Positions 35,090-45,800 of a stretch of 64,000 nt of DNA are shown piece by piece (the stretch's first letter is position 1; the number at the start of each line of letters is the position of its first letter). Where the stretch lies: assembly GCF_019097595.1 (NCBI RefSeq), contig NC_080727.1, positions 13,751,501 through 13,815,500 on the forward strand. Direction: 5' to 3'. The position numbers were made by a program, and so were the translations under genes. Under the pieces are notes generated by a model that did no database searches, was not told the origin of the DNA, and was given only the letters and a program-made list of their open reading frames with translations. This stretch comes from Hemibagrus wyckioides (taxonomy: Eukaryota; Chordata; Actinopteri; Siluriformes; Bagridae).

Positions 35090-35700
35090 CTGTGCAGTCA
35101 ATAATAAAGTTAGGACGTATGCCTGCTGAAAGTTAATGAGCAATCGCAAGGACCTTGAAAAGTCATTTGCATCACAGTGTCGCCTCGTCCGGCTCTAAAC
35201 CACCCAGGGGAGCTCAAGTCATCATGAAGCAGCCACAGACATGACACACATGGCGGAGAGTTCTCCTGCTCCTAGTCCAGACTAGCTCTGAAACCGTGTG
35301 ACGTTGTAGTTTATTAAAACATTGAGCTGTGAGAACACATTAAATACATAAAGTGATTCATCAATACTAAACCTGACACTGAGAACAAAGTGCAGTTTCT
35401 TTTTTTAACCAAATTAAATTTATGCAATCAGAAAATCATAGACAGTTCTCTTTATGCTGGTTCCTGCAGCGTGCTGCAAGCAATGAACTTCTCATCTTGT
35501 GATTTATGTTCAAGTAGTTATGGTGTTTAAATATCATCTTTAATAGAGAGCTCTAGAGCGGCTGATTTGAGCACACAGAGCAATATTAGAGCAGGGTCAT
35601 TAAAAATGAGCGCACAGGGCTATGAATTATTCCCAAGCAAAATGTAGACACTGGCAAGCAAAGGGGAAAGGGAAGTGCGCATGTCTCAGCTACTGTTTCT
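35090..35700. promoter_or_regulatory. Candidate conserved non-coding element with octamer motif
   Basis: Unique sequence containing a perfect octamer ATTTGCAT (35165-35172) next to GTTAATGAGCAATCGC and CAGTCAATAATAAAGTTAGG. A second piece at 35540-35680 has GAGCGGCTGATTTGAGC and CTATGAATTATTCCC. Role inferred. Confidence 0.38.
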
Positions 35701-37095
35701 CTGAACACCTGCTTCACTGTTCCATTCTCAACCATACCTTTCAGTGAGACATCTTTTTACCACTCACTTGTGCAAACAGGTTACTTGTGTTGTATGAAGA
35801 TGATGAAGTTCCTCCTCTTGATATTATCACAGCAAATTTAACCTTCTGATTTGCTTTAATTGTTAATCTAGAAATATTTCCTGATCGCAGCATATACTAT
35901 GTGACAAAATAAAATGTATAGGATAGTGGGATCTGAGCAGTTATTACAAGATAAAATAAATAAAGTATAGTGGCGTTCCATTTACCCACCACCAGTGTCA
36001 GTATCAAATGAACCTCTAGTTTATTTGCTAACAACTTAATAACGATTCAGTTTTCAGGGGGAAAAAACACCACTTTTATGACAGTTCTCTAAACTGAATC
36101 AGGCAATTCAAGAGATCACAGCTGCTGACTCTCCTTAAATTCCTACGTTAAGCTTTGCACTCTCTCTCTCTCTCTCGCAGAGTCGAAGTGAAGATAAAAC
36201 ACACACACATAAAACCTCGACCATAACACAAAAGCTTGAACAGTAACAGCTGCATTCTTTTATGGCTGTCATAAAGCACAACGCAGGACAGAACTTAAAT
36301 CACACATTAACACATTTTTCCTATGGCTAAATTCCATCATCGGCTCGTGAGCTTCAGCTAAATCCAGCAGTGCACGCAGATCGTGTCGTTTTCAGATCTG
36401 CTGCAACAATAACCCAGCATACTGAAATCTGAATATGTTTCAAGGCCATTCTGTGTTTACTAAAACTAAACTGAGTTTAATTTATGAATGTTTTAATGAT
36501 TATTTTTTCACAGAAAATGGATGTGCTGAATCTTTCGCTGTCATGATCTAGCATAGACTATGCTGTTGCTAACTAGGCTGTATGTTTTGAAGCTGGCTAA
36601 ATTGCTTAATAGTTTCAGCTCTGGACTTTTATGTGTAGTTTTGCTTGCGATTTGTTACCCTTCTCAAGGCTTGTGTCATGAGTTTATCCAAAATACTCAA
36701 GCCTTAAGTCTTAAGCTGAGTCTTACATTTCTTCTGCAAAGCTACTAGCTAACTATGATTCCTTTATAATAACTACTGGTTAGTTACCGATCATGTGGAC
36801 ATAAGTCCCCAATATAGCTAAGCCTTACCTGATTTGTTCCAACATACCAGTGCCTAAAATGTACATATTTGTATGAGTTGTTACAGATTTCCTCATAGAA
36901 GGTGTAATGGAAAAAAATATCTATGAACATACAAAATCCTACAAAATTGCTAATGAAGACATCAAATGTTCTATAAACATACTTGCGAATTTTCAACATA
37001 TTTTAAATAATAAATTGTCAGTGATAAAACTCTTCCATCATCATCATCATCATCATTAAGTACTGAAGAAGAACACAGTAACATTTCAGTTATTG
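35701..37095. other. Intergenic sequence with short microsatellites
   Basis: No gene recognised. Short CT run at 36162-36176 and CAT run at 37037-37054. The piece 36340-36420 is unique and slightly GC-richer but cannot be assigned. Confidence 0.4.
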
Positions 37096-37096
37096 T

Positions 37097-37345
37097 GTGT
37101 GTGTGTGTGTGTGTAGTTTGCATGTTCTCCCTGTGCTTGGTGGGTTTCCTCCCACAGTCCAAAGACATGCTTCTAGGCTGATTGGAGTCTTTAAATTGCC
37201 TGTAGTGTAAGTGCATGAGAATGTATGTTTGTGCCCTGTGATGGGTTGGCACTCTGTCCAGGGTGTATCCTGCCTTGATGCCCAATGACGCCTGAGATAG
37301 GCACAGGCTTCCCGTGACCCGAGTATAGATCGGATAAGCGGTACA
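37097..37345 (+). repeat. Dispersed fish repeat (copy 3), preceded by GT run
   Basis: After a GT dinucleotide run (37097-37114) come the family words: TTTGCATGTTCTCCCTGTGC, GGGTTTCCTCCCACAGTCC, AAAGACATGCTTCTAGGCTG, TTAAATTGCCTGTAGTG, GTGCCCTGTGATGGGTTGGC, CTCTGTCCAGGGTGTATCC, CTGCCTTGATGCCCAATG, GGATAAGCGGTACAGACAATG. This is the most complete copy in the window. The three frames on the minus strand across it are artefacts. Confidence 0.75.
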
Positions 37346-39039
37346 GACAATGAAATGAAAAACTTTCATTTCCTGTGATCTCAAACATAGTATTTTATAC
37401 CAAGTCTCACAAAAACCTTATCTTTACTAGCACTTCTCACTACATAGTACTGCATGTTCTAATCTATGTAGTGTATGTAGTCACTAGGATATCATCTGAG
37501 ACTGAACTTCAGAAAAAAGAGCATCTCTACTGAGCGACTGATCAAAATGTATAGCTTTACAAATATGTACAAATACATACTGAAACACTGGTGCATTTTA
37601 GGCTCCTTTTCCTATTACCGGTGTGCTACTTCAGGGTATTGTAGTATATTTGAATAAGCGGTGGATTAAAAATGGAGTGAAAATAGTGGGCGGTGGATGG
37701 ATAAGGTTTTGATACAAAAGCACTGTTTTTAAACGTATCCCAATTAGTGTGGACAAAGCCTTAAATATTATATCAGGTACAACTGATGTCCAATGACAGA
37801 CACTCTTGCACAGAAAATTTCTTTTGTTTGCTGTGCAGAGGTTTTCACCTCCCTTGAGCTCCCAGCTTCCTGAAACAATCAGCTGCAAGAGCAGAGAGGT
37901 GAATAGTTAATCAGAATATTCAGCATGGCCTTGAAGTCAGCAGGCATTTCTGTGCATGGCAGAAGAATTCACTTTATCATAAGGTTACAGCTTGCCACAG
38001 GTAGGTCGTGTAATCAAATCCAACACAATGTGGCTCTAATATGAGGCTAGAACAAGCCCATCTGTCAGTCCATCTGCAATATGGATACAATCTCGGCCAG
38101 TTCCTGTCTGGATTTTAATCCTTTCTTTACTACCAGCCTACTGTGGATACCGAGGCACAGGGCACAGGGAAATCGGCTGTAGGGTTTCGCAGTCACCTTC
38201 GGCAAAACTGCAATTTGTTTAGCAAAACAACAACAAGAACACACAAACTAAATTTGAAAACCCTGCTCAAGTCAGAAGGTGCGTTCACACACACAGTGTT
38301 TAGTGGGTTTGAATGGAACCCTGGTGTGGTTCTTTTGGAGAACCCTCCAATCAAACTCCTTTTCAACAAATGTGTCTGAAACGTGGGCTCAGTCTGCTTT
38401 CAAGTAAACTCATCCAAAACATTATATCTTTTGGGCTGCAAAACTGTGGGGAATAAATTGAGCCAAAAGAGAGAACTGTAGCATTTTAGATTTGGGAAAC
38501 TCAAAACTTTGTTAAATAACTAAAATCTTAAATAAATTAAAACTTTAGCTAATTAAATTGGCCACTGCATTGTGTATAACAGCACCAACAAAGATCCTGC
38601 TTAGTAAACAACACATCATTTGAGATTTAAGAATAACAAGCTTTAAAATCTGACAAAATTGACTATTTTTGTAGAACGTATTGGCACCTTTTGTTTTGTT
38701 AAGTCACTGTCCACCTAAATAAGCAACAATACCACACACAATTTAATAAATAAAAGCTATATGTGTGTTTATTGTCTCTGGAAATCAGTTTGCTAGTTGT
38801 AAGCAGTTTTACTAATGGGTGTGTAAGTTTGTCTAGTGTCAGCATTTATTGTTTATTAAGCTTGTTCTAATTTAACAGTGATTTTGAAAAGTGAAGTTGT
38901 TTTAGGAAAGCAAACAATCTTTTCATTTCTACATCCTTAAAATCCAAATCAGACTCATACCAGAGCAGGAAGACATGTCTTTTTTTGCTCTGTCATTTTA
39001 CAGAGCAGTAAAAGAATATCATTGTGGAAAACAGATTGC
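37346..39039. other. Intergenic sequence, mostly unassigned
   Basis: No gene recognised. A piece starting GGTGCGTTCACACACAC (38278-38480) resembles the start of a non-autonomous DNA transposon but I cannot define its ends. Confidence 0.4.
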
Positions 39040-39480
39040 TCTCCATCCCACAAACAACAAGCTTTATTCGCATGCGCTGGTGCTACGTGAATAGAAGCTT
39101 TGTTACAGTCAACTCCAACATTTTTTTTTTTACCCCTCCTCATTTTAATATATCTGTGAAGTGGATTCTAGGCCATTCTGACAAGAGACAAATGTTTCAT
39201 TCAAATGTTGCTTTCGCATATTGTGGGAGAAGTAATGAATCCTGGTGCTGGGGCACGGCCCGGATCGCCGTGTCAGGTGGAACTGGGTTGCAGAAGCAAA
39301 ATTAAATCTAATGTTACCAGCCACCGCTGGAAAAGTGCATAAATCAGTGCTTTTGATTTGCATGGACTGTAAAGAACCGCTCGGTTCCATGCAAAAATAA
39401 ACAGAGCGGTGAATATGATGTCAGCCTGAGAACAAAGTAATCTTACTCTTCCCAATAAAAGCAAGAGAGAGGTGGGCGGA
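39040..39480. promoter_or_regulatory. Candidate conserved non-coding element
   Basis: Unique block with CTTTATTCGCATGCGCTGG, GGCACGGCCCGGATCGCC, TAAATCTAATGTTACCAGCC, GATTTGCATGG. Several short overlapping frames on both strands lack domains. Role inferred. Confidence 0.33.
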
Positions 39481-40281
39481 TTTTAATTTGCGCCAGTGTT
39501 CTGTTGTTCTGATGTCAGACGTGCTATTAAAAATGTAGCTTACATCACCTCTTTTCGATTGGAACGGTGGATGAGAATGTATTACTGCTTTTTATCAAGT
39601 TCGGACAAAATCTAGAGAAATGAAATGAGTTTTGGTTGATCAGTTTCTGTGCTATAGGTTACAGGGTTTATCTGATTTCACTTGTCTATGTTTGAGTTAA
39701 TGCATGACTGTGGTATTATTATTATTTTTTAAAATAATTTCCAAAAATAATTGAAATCATATTCATCATTCGAAATGAGAAAACATCCATTTAATGATTC
39801 AAAAATGTGTTCAGTCTCAGGTGTGCTTTCTCTTTACTGCTTTTTGCCTTTAATTGAGTAACTCTGAGGGGTTATAGTGTCAACATGTCCTCATCAGTCA
39901 ATATAACAACGTTGAAAATAAAGCAAAAAGAATTAACATTTCTATACCGAGCGAGGCTTTGGCACACACACAAACACAACAACAACAGAAGCTTGACAAA
40001 TAGACGTTACTTTCACTGTACTCTGTATAGTGGCAATAAAAGAGTCTTGAATTTTGAATCTTAAATCATGAATTAAATGACAGGACAATGTATAGGGATG
40101 TAAGTGGTGTGAGTAATTACGACATGTGACATGGACATGTTTGGGCTGATGCTTAATGCAGTCCAGTGTTGATTCCAGCATAACCATGACAATGTAATAT
40201 TAGCAATATAGTTTACCTACAGAGACACCAATCTACCAGGCTGAAGCCACAATATGTTTAAAAATCTAATTGAATTTAAAA
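39481..40281. other. Unassigned intergenic sequence
   Basis: No gene or known repeat recognised. Short phrase AGTCTTGAATTTTGAATCTTAAATCATGAATTAAATGA (40042-40079) is internally repetitive. Confidence 0.4.
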
Positions 40282-40282
40282 A

Positions 40283-40284
40283 AG

Positions 40285-40363
<79 letters not shown>

Positions 40364-40365
40364 AA
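40283..40365 (+). repeat. GAAA tetranucleotide microsatellite
   Basis: About 20 uninterrupted GAAA units, purine on the plus strand. The minus-strand poly-Phe/Leu/Ser frame is an artefact. Confidence 0.95.
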
Positions 40366-40479
40366 AACTGCAGCAAATATAGTCAGTGACACTGTCAAAA
40401 AATTTTAGCAATATATAGAACACCATAATAGAAATCATCATTGCTTAGGATGCTGTTGCACACCTTTGGGACAAAGTGG

Positions 40480-40890
40480 AGAAGAAAACAAGAACATTTA
40501 TCATTAACGCTTTATTGTCGGATGTCACAAATATGGTCATATCATGGCTATTAACACATCTACAAAGTTTTCAGGACTACATAAGGAGCTCATAATCCTA
40601 CAGTCCCTCTGTGAGGAAAGCCAGTATCTTCCAGCTCCATCAGCTTTACTGTAATTTGAATCGGATTTGCAGTCCCATTAGAAATCAGCCCTGATCAATA
40701 CTCAGTGAATTAGAGTCCTGCTGATCTATCAACTCCCCATTATTGCCTTTTAGCTCTAATTTACGATGCATGGTGAGAAAATATCCTCGTCTCTTAGTTT
40801 TATGGCCTTAAAGTATCCTAAAATAATGTGTTATGGATCTCGCCATAACAAACTGCTGTGAAGTCAGTTTATAGGATAATTAAACATAAT
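40480..40890. promoter_or_regulatory. Candidate conserved non-coding element
   Basis: Unique block with TTACTGTAATTTGAATCGG, CCATTAGAAATCAGCCCTG, CAGTGAATTAGAGTCC, CCCCATTATTGCC, TCTAATTTACGATGCATGG words. No open frame of note, balanced composition, AT-rich flanks. Role inferred. Confidence 0.4.
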
Positions 40891-41294
40891 ATCTGTGTCT
40901 GTATTAAACTGTTGATGTCATTAACTGTCAGGCTGGTCTTAAAAAAAGGTTTTTACCCCTTTTTTAGTGGTAACTGATCGCGATTTAGCTAGCTCGAAAC
41001 TTGTATTCGCTTCGACTGACAATACAATAAATTGTAATATTTTTTAAAAATGTATTTATTTATTTCTTTTTTAGTACAAGACCTTGAGATGTTGATGCTT
41101 TTATATTGATGTACCTTACAATCCACCCTTACATTAGTATAATACAGTCATATATTAAATGTATAATAGATACATGCAATTAATGTTCATTATTAATATT
41201 GATTATTAATATATATGGATTATAGTTATTACAAATTGGACAGTGAGTGTGGGTGTATATGATATACTGCATATTCTGTAGCACGAGTTGTTTA
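40891..41294. other. AT-rich intergenic sequence
   Basis: No gene or known repeat recognised. Confidence 0.45.
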
Positions 41295-41610
41295 ATTTAC
41301 GCATCAGAATGAAGAAAAAATGTGATCTTCAAGTGACTTGAGAAATGGCTCTGGTTGTTGGTGCAAGACAGGCTGGTTTGAGTATTTTAGAAACTGCTGA
41401 TATGGGATTTTCAACACTAGGATTTTACCTAGATTGGATTTGAGAAAGCAAAAAACATCAAGTGAACAGCGGTTCTGTGGGCAAAAATACCTTGTTGATG
41501 ATACAAGAAACATCAGAGGAGAATTTCCAGGCCGGTGACTCAAATAAATACTCTTTACAATTGTGGTGAGCAGAAAAGCAGCTCAGAATGCACAGCACTT
41601 TGTCGAGGAG
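41295..41610 (+). mobile_element. Tc1-like transposon fragment (family E), transposase N-terminus
   Basis: The plus strand encodes, with frame breaks, the N-terminal DNA-binding part of a Tc1-like transposase: from 41310 M-K-K-K-C-D-L, then V-V-G-A-R-Q-A-G-L-S-I-L-E-T-A-D (helix-turn-helix region), a segment around the word GAACAGCGGTTCTGTGGGCAAAAA, and CTCTTTACAATTGTGGTGAGCAGAAAAGCA-like sequence. Stops occur early (TGA after V-T). The catalytic domain and both termini are missing. Confidence 0.75.
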
Positions 41611-41644
41611 CGAGGGCAAGGTTAATTATTTTTCATCAGTAATA

Positions 41645-42085
41645 TACACCGATCAGGCATAACATTATGACCACCTGCCTAATATTGCTGCCAAAACAGC
41701 CCTGACCCATCAAGTCATGGACTCCACTAGATCCCTGAAGGTGTGCTGTGGTATCTGGCACCAAGATGTTAACAGCAGATCCTTTCTTACAGGACTTGAA
41801 GGACTTATAGCACCTCAAGGATACTTTCGATAGATACTGACCACTGCAGACTGGGAATACCCCACAAGAGCTGTAGTTCTGGAGATGCTCTGATCCAGTT
41901 GTCTAGCCATCACAATTTGGCCCTTGTCAAACTCGCTCAAATCCTTATTCTTGCCCTTTTTTCCTGCTTCTAACACATCAACTTTGAGGACAAAATGTTC
42001 ACTTGCTGCTTAATATATCCCACTCACTAACAGGTGCCATGATGAGGAGATAATCAGTCTTATTCACGGCACCTGTCAAAACATA
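41645..42085 (-). mobile_element. Tc1-like transposon, internally deleted copy (family A)
   Basis: The left end TACACCGATCAGGCATAACATTATGACCAC (41645-41674) is a recognisable terminal inverted repeat of a fish Tc1 family. The adjacent words (GCCAAAACAGCCCTGACCC, CATGGACTCCACTAGATCCC, GGTGTGCTGTGGTATCTGGC) follow the family order and encode the transposase C-terminus on the minus strand. After GCAGATCCTTT the copy jumps to the other end of the element (GATAGATACTGACCACTGCAGACTGGG, CTAGCCATCACAATTTGGCC, CCCACTCACTAACAGGTGCCATGATG), so most of the coding region is deleted. The right terminal repeat is not recognisable. Confidence 0.8.
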
Positions 42086-42474
42086 TTCCTATTATCACAA
42101 TTATTTCCTCCATCTCTCTCCTGAAGTTAATAAAAGACAAAAATTAAGGTTAACATGTAGACTACTCTGCCCTAAACACTACTATGCCAGAAAACATCAA
42201 GTGACAGCTTTATAAAGTGACCGAAAAGCCTATAACTGAAACTGGAGACTCCTTCCATAAATGTCTCCTGACAGAAAACCTCATCATATCAACAACACAC
42301 ATTAATCACAAAAAAACCCCAATCAAAATCCAGAATTGGAACTACGTTGTGGTATAAACAGTCCTGGGATCAGTGTTTTAGTAGTGTAATCAGTACATAA
42401 GAGAAACCAACAAATTAATTTGTAAACTGTATTAGACATTGAAAAAACCTGTATCACTCTGAGCAGAAAAAGCA
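42086..42474. repeat. Sequence related to the repeat at 59145-59700
   Basis: 42108-42137 (CTCCATCTCTCTCCTGAAGTTAATAAAAG) resembles 59281-59310 (CTCTTTATCTCTCTCTTGAAGTTAATAAGG). The segment to about 42260 seems to be part of the same dispersed repeat. The remainder is unassigned. Confidence 0.35.
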
Positions 42475-42900
42475 GGTTATTGAAATGAAATGTTGCTGCT
42501 CTAAATCTGCTTTTCCTGCCATGCTGAGACAAAGGCACAGCAACGTCCTCCTCTGGAATGATGGGATTAGTGTGCACGCTATAGAGCGATTGCATCGGCC
42601 CCGAATGAAGAGGTTCAGGTATAGCGACTCACCTCTGGAGTTAAAGAGATTATCAACAACAAAGATAATCTAAAGAAAAGTTGCTCTTCAGTACGGCAAA
42701 GATGAAAAAGTCTCGCAATTTTCTTGACAAATTCCCAGAAAAAGCTTTTTATTGCATAAGCATGCTGGAGCTGAGCATCTTGTCCAGGTGGCCACACACT
42801 CACCCTGTGATCCCCACAAGCATCACGCCGCTCAGCAAACTCAATAAAACCGACAGAAAGGATGATGGGCTTTTACATTAAAAGCCATATATTCTGATGA
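42475..42900. promoter_or_regulatory. Candidate conserved non-coding element
   Basis: Unique block with CAAAGGCACAGCAACGTCC, GTGCACGCTATAGAGCGATTGC, GGTATAGCGACTCACC and AACAACAAAGATAATC (SOX-like ACAAAG) words. Overlapping frames on both strands have no domains. Role inferred. Confidence 0.35.
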
Positions 42901-43384
42901 ATTTGTATTTTTCTTACAGTTGACGTTCTCTCAGCATGATGGGATAAAAGTAGTGGACACATCAAGCCATTTAAGACAGAAGATGAGAGAATACATCACG
43001 GGAAGTGGTTGCTTTGGATCGTATTGGATGTGTAGAATAGGCATTAAAAGCATATAGAAAGTGCTATACAGTTCGAATGTCAGAGGTAGTGAAAGAACCT
43101 TCCTAAAGAAACAGATCAGACAATAATTATCCTGAAAATAGACACGAGTCAATCAGCCAAAAAATCTTTCATGTAAATCTGTAAACCAGGTCTTCAGTGA
43201 TGTCACACAGATGTGGTGATGTGGATTGGGATGCAGTGAAGGGTGTGGTAGAGCATTTAGATCATTTGAACAGAATCCTTGTGTTCTTACCTCCTCAATG
43301 TAATTCTTCTGAATCATTCAGACTACAGGAAGTGAAGCCTCCATCACATTTCTTCTAAGCTTCCTTAGCATTGGGGGTTTGAAT
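42901..43384. other. Unassigned intergenic sequence
   Basis: No gene or known repeat recognised. Confidence 0.45.
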
Positions 43385-43645
43385 CCTTAGTCCATCCTGC
43401 AGTCCTTCCTCCAACCTGCATGTTCTCCCTATATTTCAGGGTTTTCCTCCAGGTACTCTGGTTTCTTCCTCCAGTCCAAAGACATATGGTGCAGACTGAT
43501 TCACATCACTAAATTGCCTGTTTTGTGTGAATGTGTGTGTGTGTGTGATAGGTTGGCACCCTGTCCAGGGTGTCCCCCAACTTGTGCCCTGCAACCCTGT
43601 GTAGGATAAGTGGTACAGAAAATGGATGGATGGATGGATGGGAGT
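43385..43645 (+). repeat. Dispersed fish repeat (copy 4) with GGAT tail
   Basis: Family words in order: CTGCATGTTCTCCCTATAT, GGTTTTCCTCCAGGTACTCTGG, CCAGTCCAAAGACATATGG, ACTAAATTGCCTGTTTTGTG, a GT run (43532-43548), GGTTGGCACCCTGTCCAGGGTG, and GGATAAGTGGTACAGAAAATGGATGGATGG. The copy ends in GGAT units (43622-43641), as usual for this repeat. Confidence 0.75.
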
Positions 43646-43859
43646 TCTTACTGACGTGACAGTTCATAAAGACATCAGCATTTATTTTGGGTGCTTGAAC
43701 CTGTTACCTTATTACAAAAGTCTAAAATCAGGGTTTTTTTTTTCAAGAGTAAAAATGCTGTTGACTAAACACTACTAGCATGCACATGTGTTTTGTAGGC
43801 CGAAGCTAACAGATGCCACGTTGACATTGTGTTCTCAATTAACGGCAAGTCCTAATTTG
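43646..43859. other. Unassigned spacer
   Basis: No feature recognised. Confidence 0.4.
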
Positions 43860-44165
43860 GAATGTACAGCGATAAACTAGGTAATTTACACCATCGTCTT
43901 TATCGTTCAGCAGAGTCCTGTGTTTCACAACCTTTTTATGAAGAAGGCTGGAATAGAGGAAAGTCCTTAGCACGGCGAAAACACAAAGCCCATCTGTGTG
44001 TGAGGTTTCAGTGCAAAACAGTAACTATTAATGTCCGTATGGCCAGACGGAGCGAGGAGCATCTCCGTGTGATGGAGCCATATAACGCCAACGGCAAACA
44101 GCTCACTGAAGTGAACGCATTAAACCATTTATTGTTGTCATATCAAATGTATGTTGTGTAATGAT
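43860..44165. promoter_or_regulatory. Candidate conserved non-coding element
   Basis: Unique block with GATAAACTAGGTAATTTACACC, GAAAACACAAAGCCC, CCGTATGGCCAGACGGAGCG (contains the imperfect inverted word CCGTATGGCCAGACGG), and GCATTAAACCATTTATTG. The plus frame 43862-44161 (99 codons) is open but its product shows no domain and has no Kozak or splice context I can argue for. An unknown exon is a less likely alternative. Confidence 0.38.
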
Positions 44166-44284
44166 TTAAGGTCTTAAGGCCAGTTAAATATTATGTTGGA
44201 TACAAGCCCAGATTAAGCTCTGCTCTCCCATAGCTTTGGATCTAGTGCAAAAGTTTTTACACCCCTAATTCAAAATGAATAAGA

Positions 44285-44610
44285 CGTTCATCTTCAGTAA
44301 CCACTTTATCCAAGGCTATCCTAGGAAGTTCTCTGGACATCACGGCCACACACACACACACACACTCACTCAGAGCTGTTTCTAGTGGTATGATTGGTAT
44401 CAGAATTTGCTTAGGGCCTGAGCAAACAGGGAGCCCATAAGAACACAGGATTGTCAGCTAGGGCCTCTGAAGTTTCAGAAAAATCCTTTATGGGAGGAGG
44501 GAAGAGGCCGACAAGGACACAGGCAGTATGTGGATCTCCACACAGACAGTAATCAGAGCTGAGGATCGAACCAGGAACCATGGACCTGTCGTCACTGTGC
44601 CACCCATAAA
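44285..44610 (-). repeat. Dispersed fish repeat, reverse-oriented diverged copy
   Basis: The plus strand reads TTCATCTTCAGTAACCACTTTATCC at the left, an AC run (44349-44364), and CTCCACACAGACAGTAATCAGAGCTGAGGATCGAACCAGGAACC at the right, which is the reverse-complement order of the family seen at 43385-43645 and 37110-37345. The middle (44370-44480) is diverged. Confidence 0.55.
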
Positions 44611-44959
44611 GCAGGAGTAACATAATCTATAGCCATAACACATTCAGTGTGATGGGTTCTGAAGATGTCCTTTCAATATCATGAAAATACACATAGTCTA
44701 TGTAAATATAACAAAAAAAAGTGGCGAAAACACATCTCTGGGTTCCTGATATTGGGGCTTAGGGCAGTAGGAGGTCTGACAGACCTTTTTAAAAGAATGT
44801 AATGTTAATTAATGGACATTAATAAGGAATTGTTATTTACTGCAGTGTTTCTTCCTTGCTAATGTGTTCTAACTCTTTGCTCTAATTGATATCCTCTTAT
44901 TTGTGCAGGTGTGTGTGGGTGTGTGTGTTGTGTAGTGTTGTGCTGTGCGTTGTATTTGT
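44611..44959. other. Unassigned intergenic sequence
   Basis: No gene or known repeat recognised. Short GT-rich piece at 44908-44940. Confidence 0.4.
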
Positions 44960-45800
44960 CTGGGACAATGTCAGGACAAGAGCACTGTGAGAAAAACACA
45001 CAAATCTCCACTAATCAATCCGGCTGCAGTGAAAGAACAGTGCAAATTCCTGCAGCGACGAGCCCAGGACCCCAACAAAACAAGCGGAAAAAAACAACAC
45101 AGAGGGGAAAAAAGAACTGAAACTACTTCCAACTTGCAAATAAAAAGGAAAAGCAATCAATCACCTTTGAGGGCTTTCATTCCTGTGCTTGCTCTTGTGG
45201 GCAGAGAGAGAATGAAATGGGACAAGACTAGAATATGCAAAATCGTGCTCCATTTTCAGGGGGACGAGTTTGTTGCCGAGGAGGGTGTCGGGATAAAGAA
45301 ACACATGCATTGGCATTCCATTGCAGAGGAAAAGCATGAAGGCCTGGTAAATGTTCACCATCGCAAACACTAATTAATCACCCGCCAGCTGCTATTAATC
45401 ATATATTAATGAGATGGTCTCTTTGCTTTGGCCAGGCTGCCGGGATGCCCCCCCCTTACCCACCTCTCCACCCTCCTTCTCTCCTGACATTGCTGTACAC
45501 TGAAAATGCTTCCAAGACTCCATTAATCTTACAGCACCTCTCCTCCTCCAGACTTTCTATTGAAAGAAAGCAAATAGTCAGGACATTTACACTGTTCGTA
45601 TCTCATACACGCAATATCACGGCTCTTTAATCACCCCAAAGTCCACATAGGAGGACTTGCTTTTTTCTGCTTTAGAGGATAATAAAGGTGAAAATGAAGC
45701 GAGGTGTCAGGGCTGTGACTGATTTCGGTTTAAGCGTTCATTAGAGACACGGCCTGGGTGTAATGAACCTGTCTGACGAGAGGCTGTGATTTATTTAAAA
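44960..45800. promoter_or_regulatory. Candidate conserved non-coding element block
   Basis: Unique block, strongest at 45000-45420: CACTAATCAATCCGGCTGCAG, AAAAGCAATCAATCACC, GGACAAGACTAGAATATGC, CAGGGGGACGAGTTTGTTGCC, and a dense homeodomain cluster at its right edge (CACTAATTAATCACCCGCC, GCTATTAATCATATATTAATGAG). The plus frame 44945-45373 (142 codons) is the longest AUG frame outside repeats and shares the stretch with minus-strand frames. Its product (Lys/Gln/His-rich) has no domain I recognise. I favour constrained non-coding DNA over an exon. Confidence 0.42.

Noticed and set aside
43862..44161. 99-codon frame considered as an exon
   Set aside because: No domain, no supported splice sites, and the DNA texture fits the neighbouring candidate regulatory blocks better.
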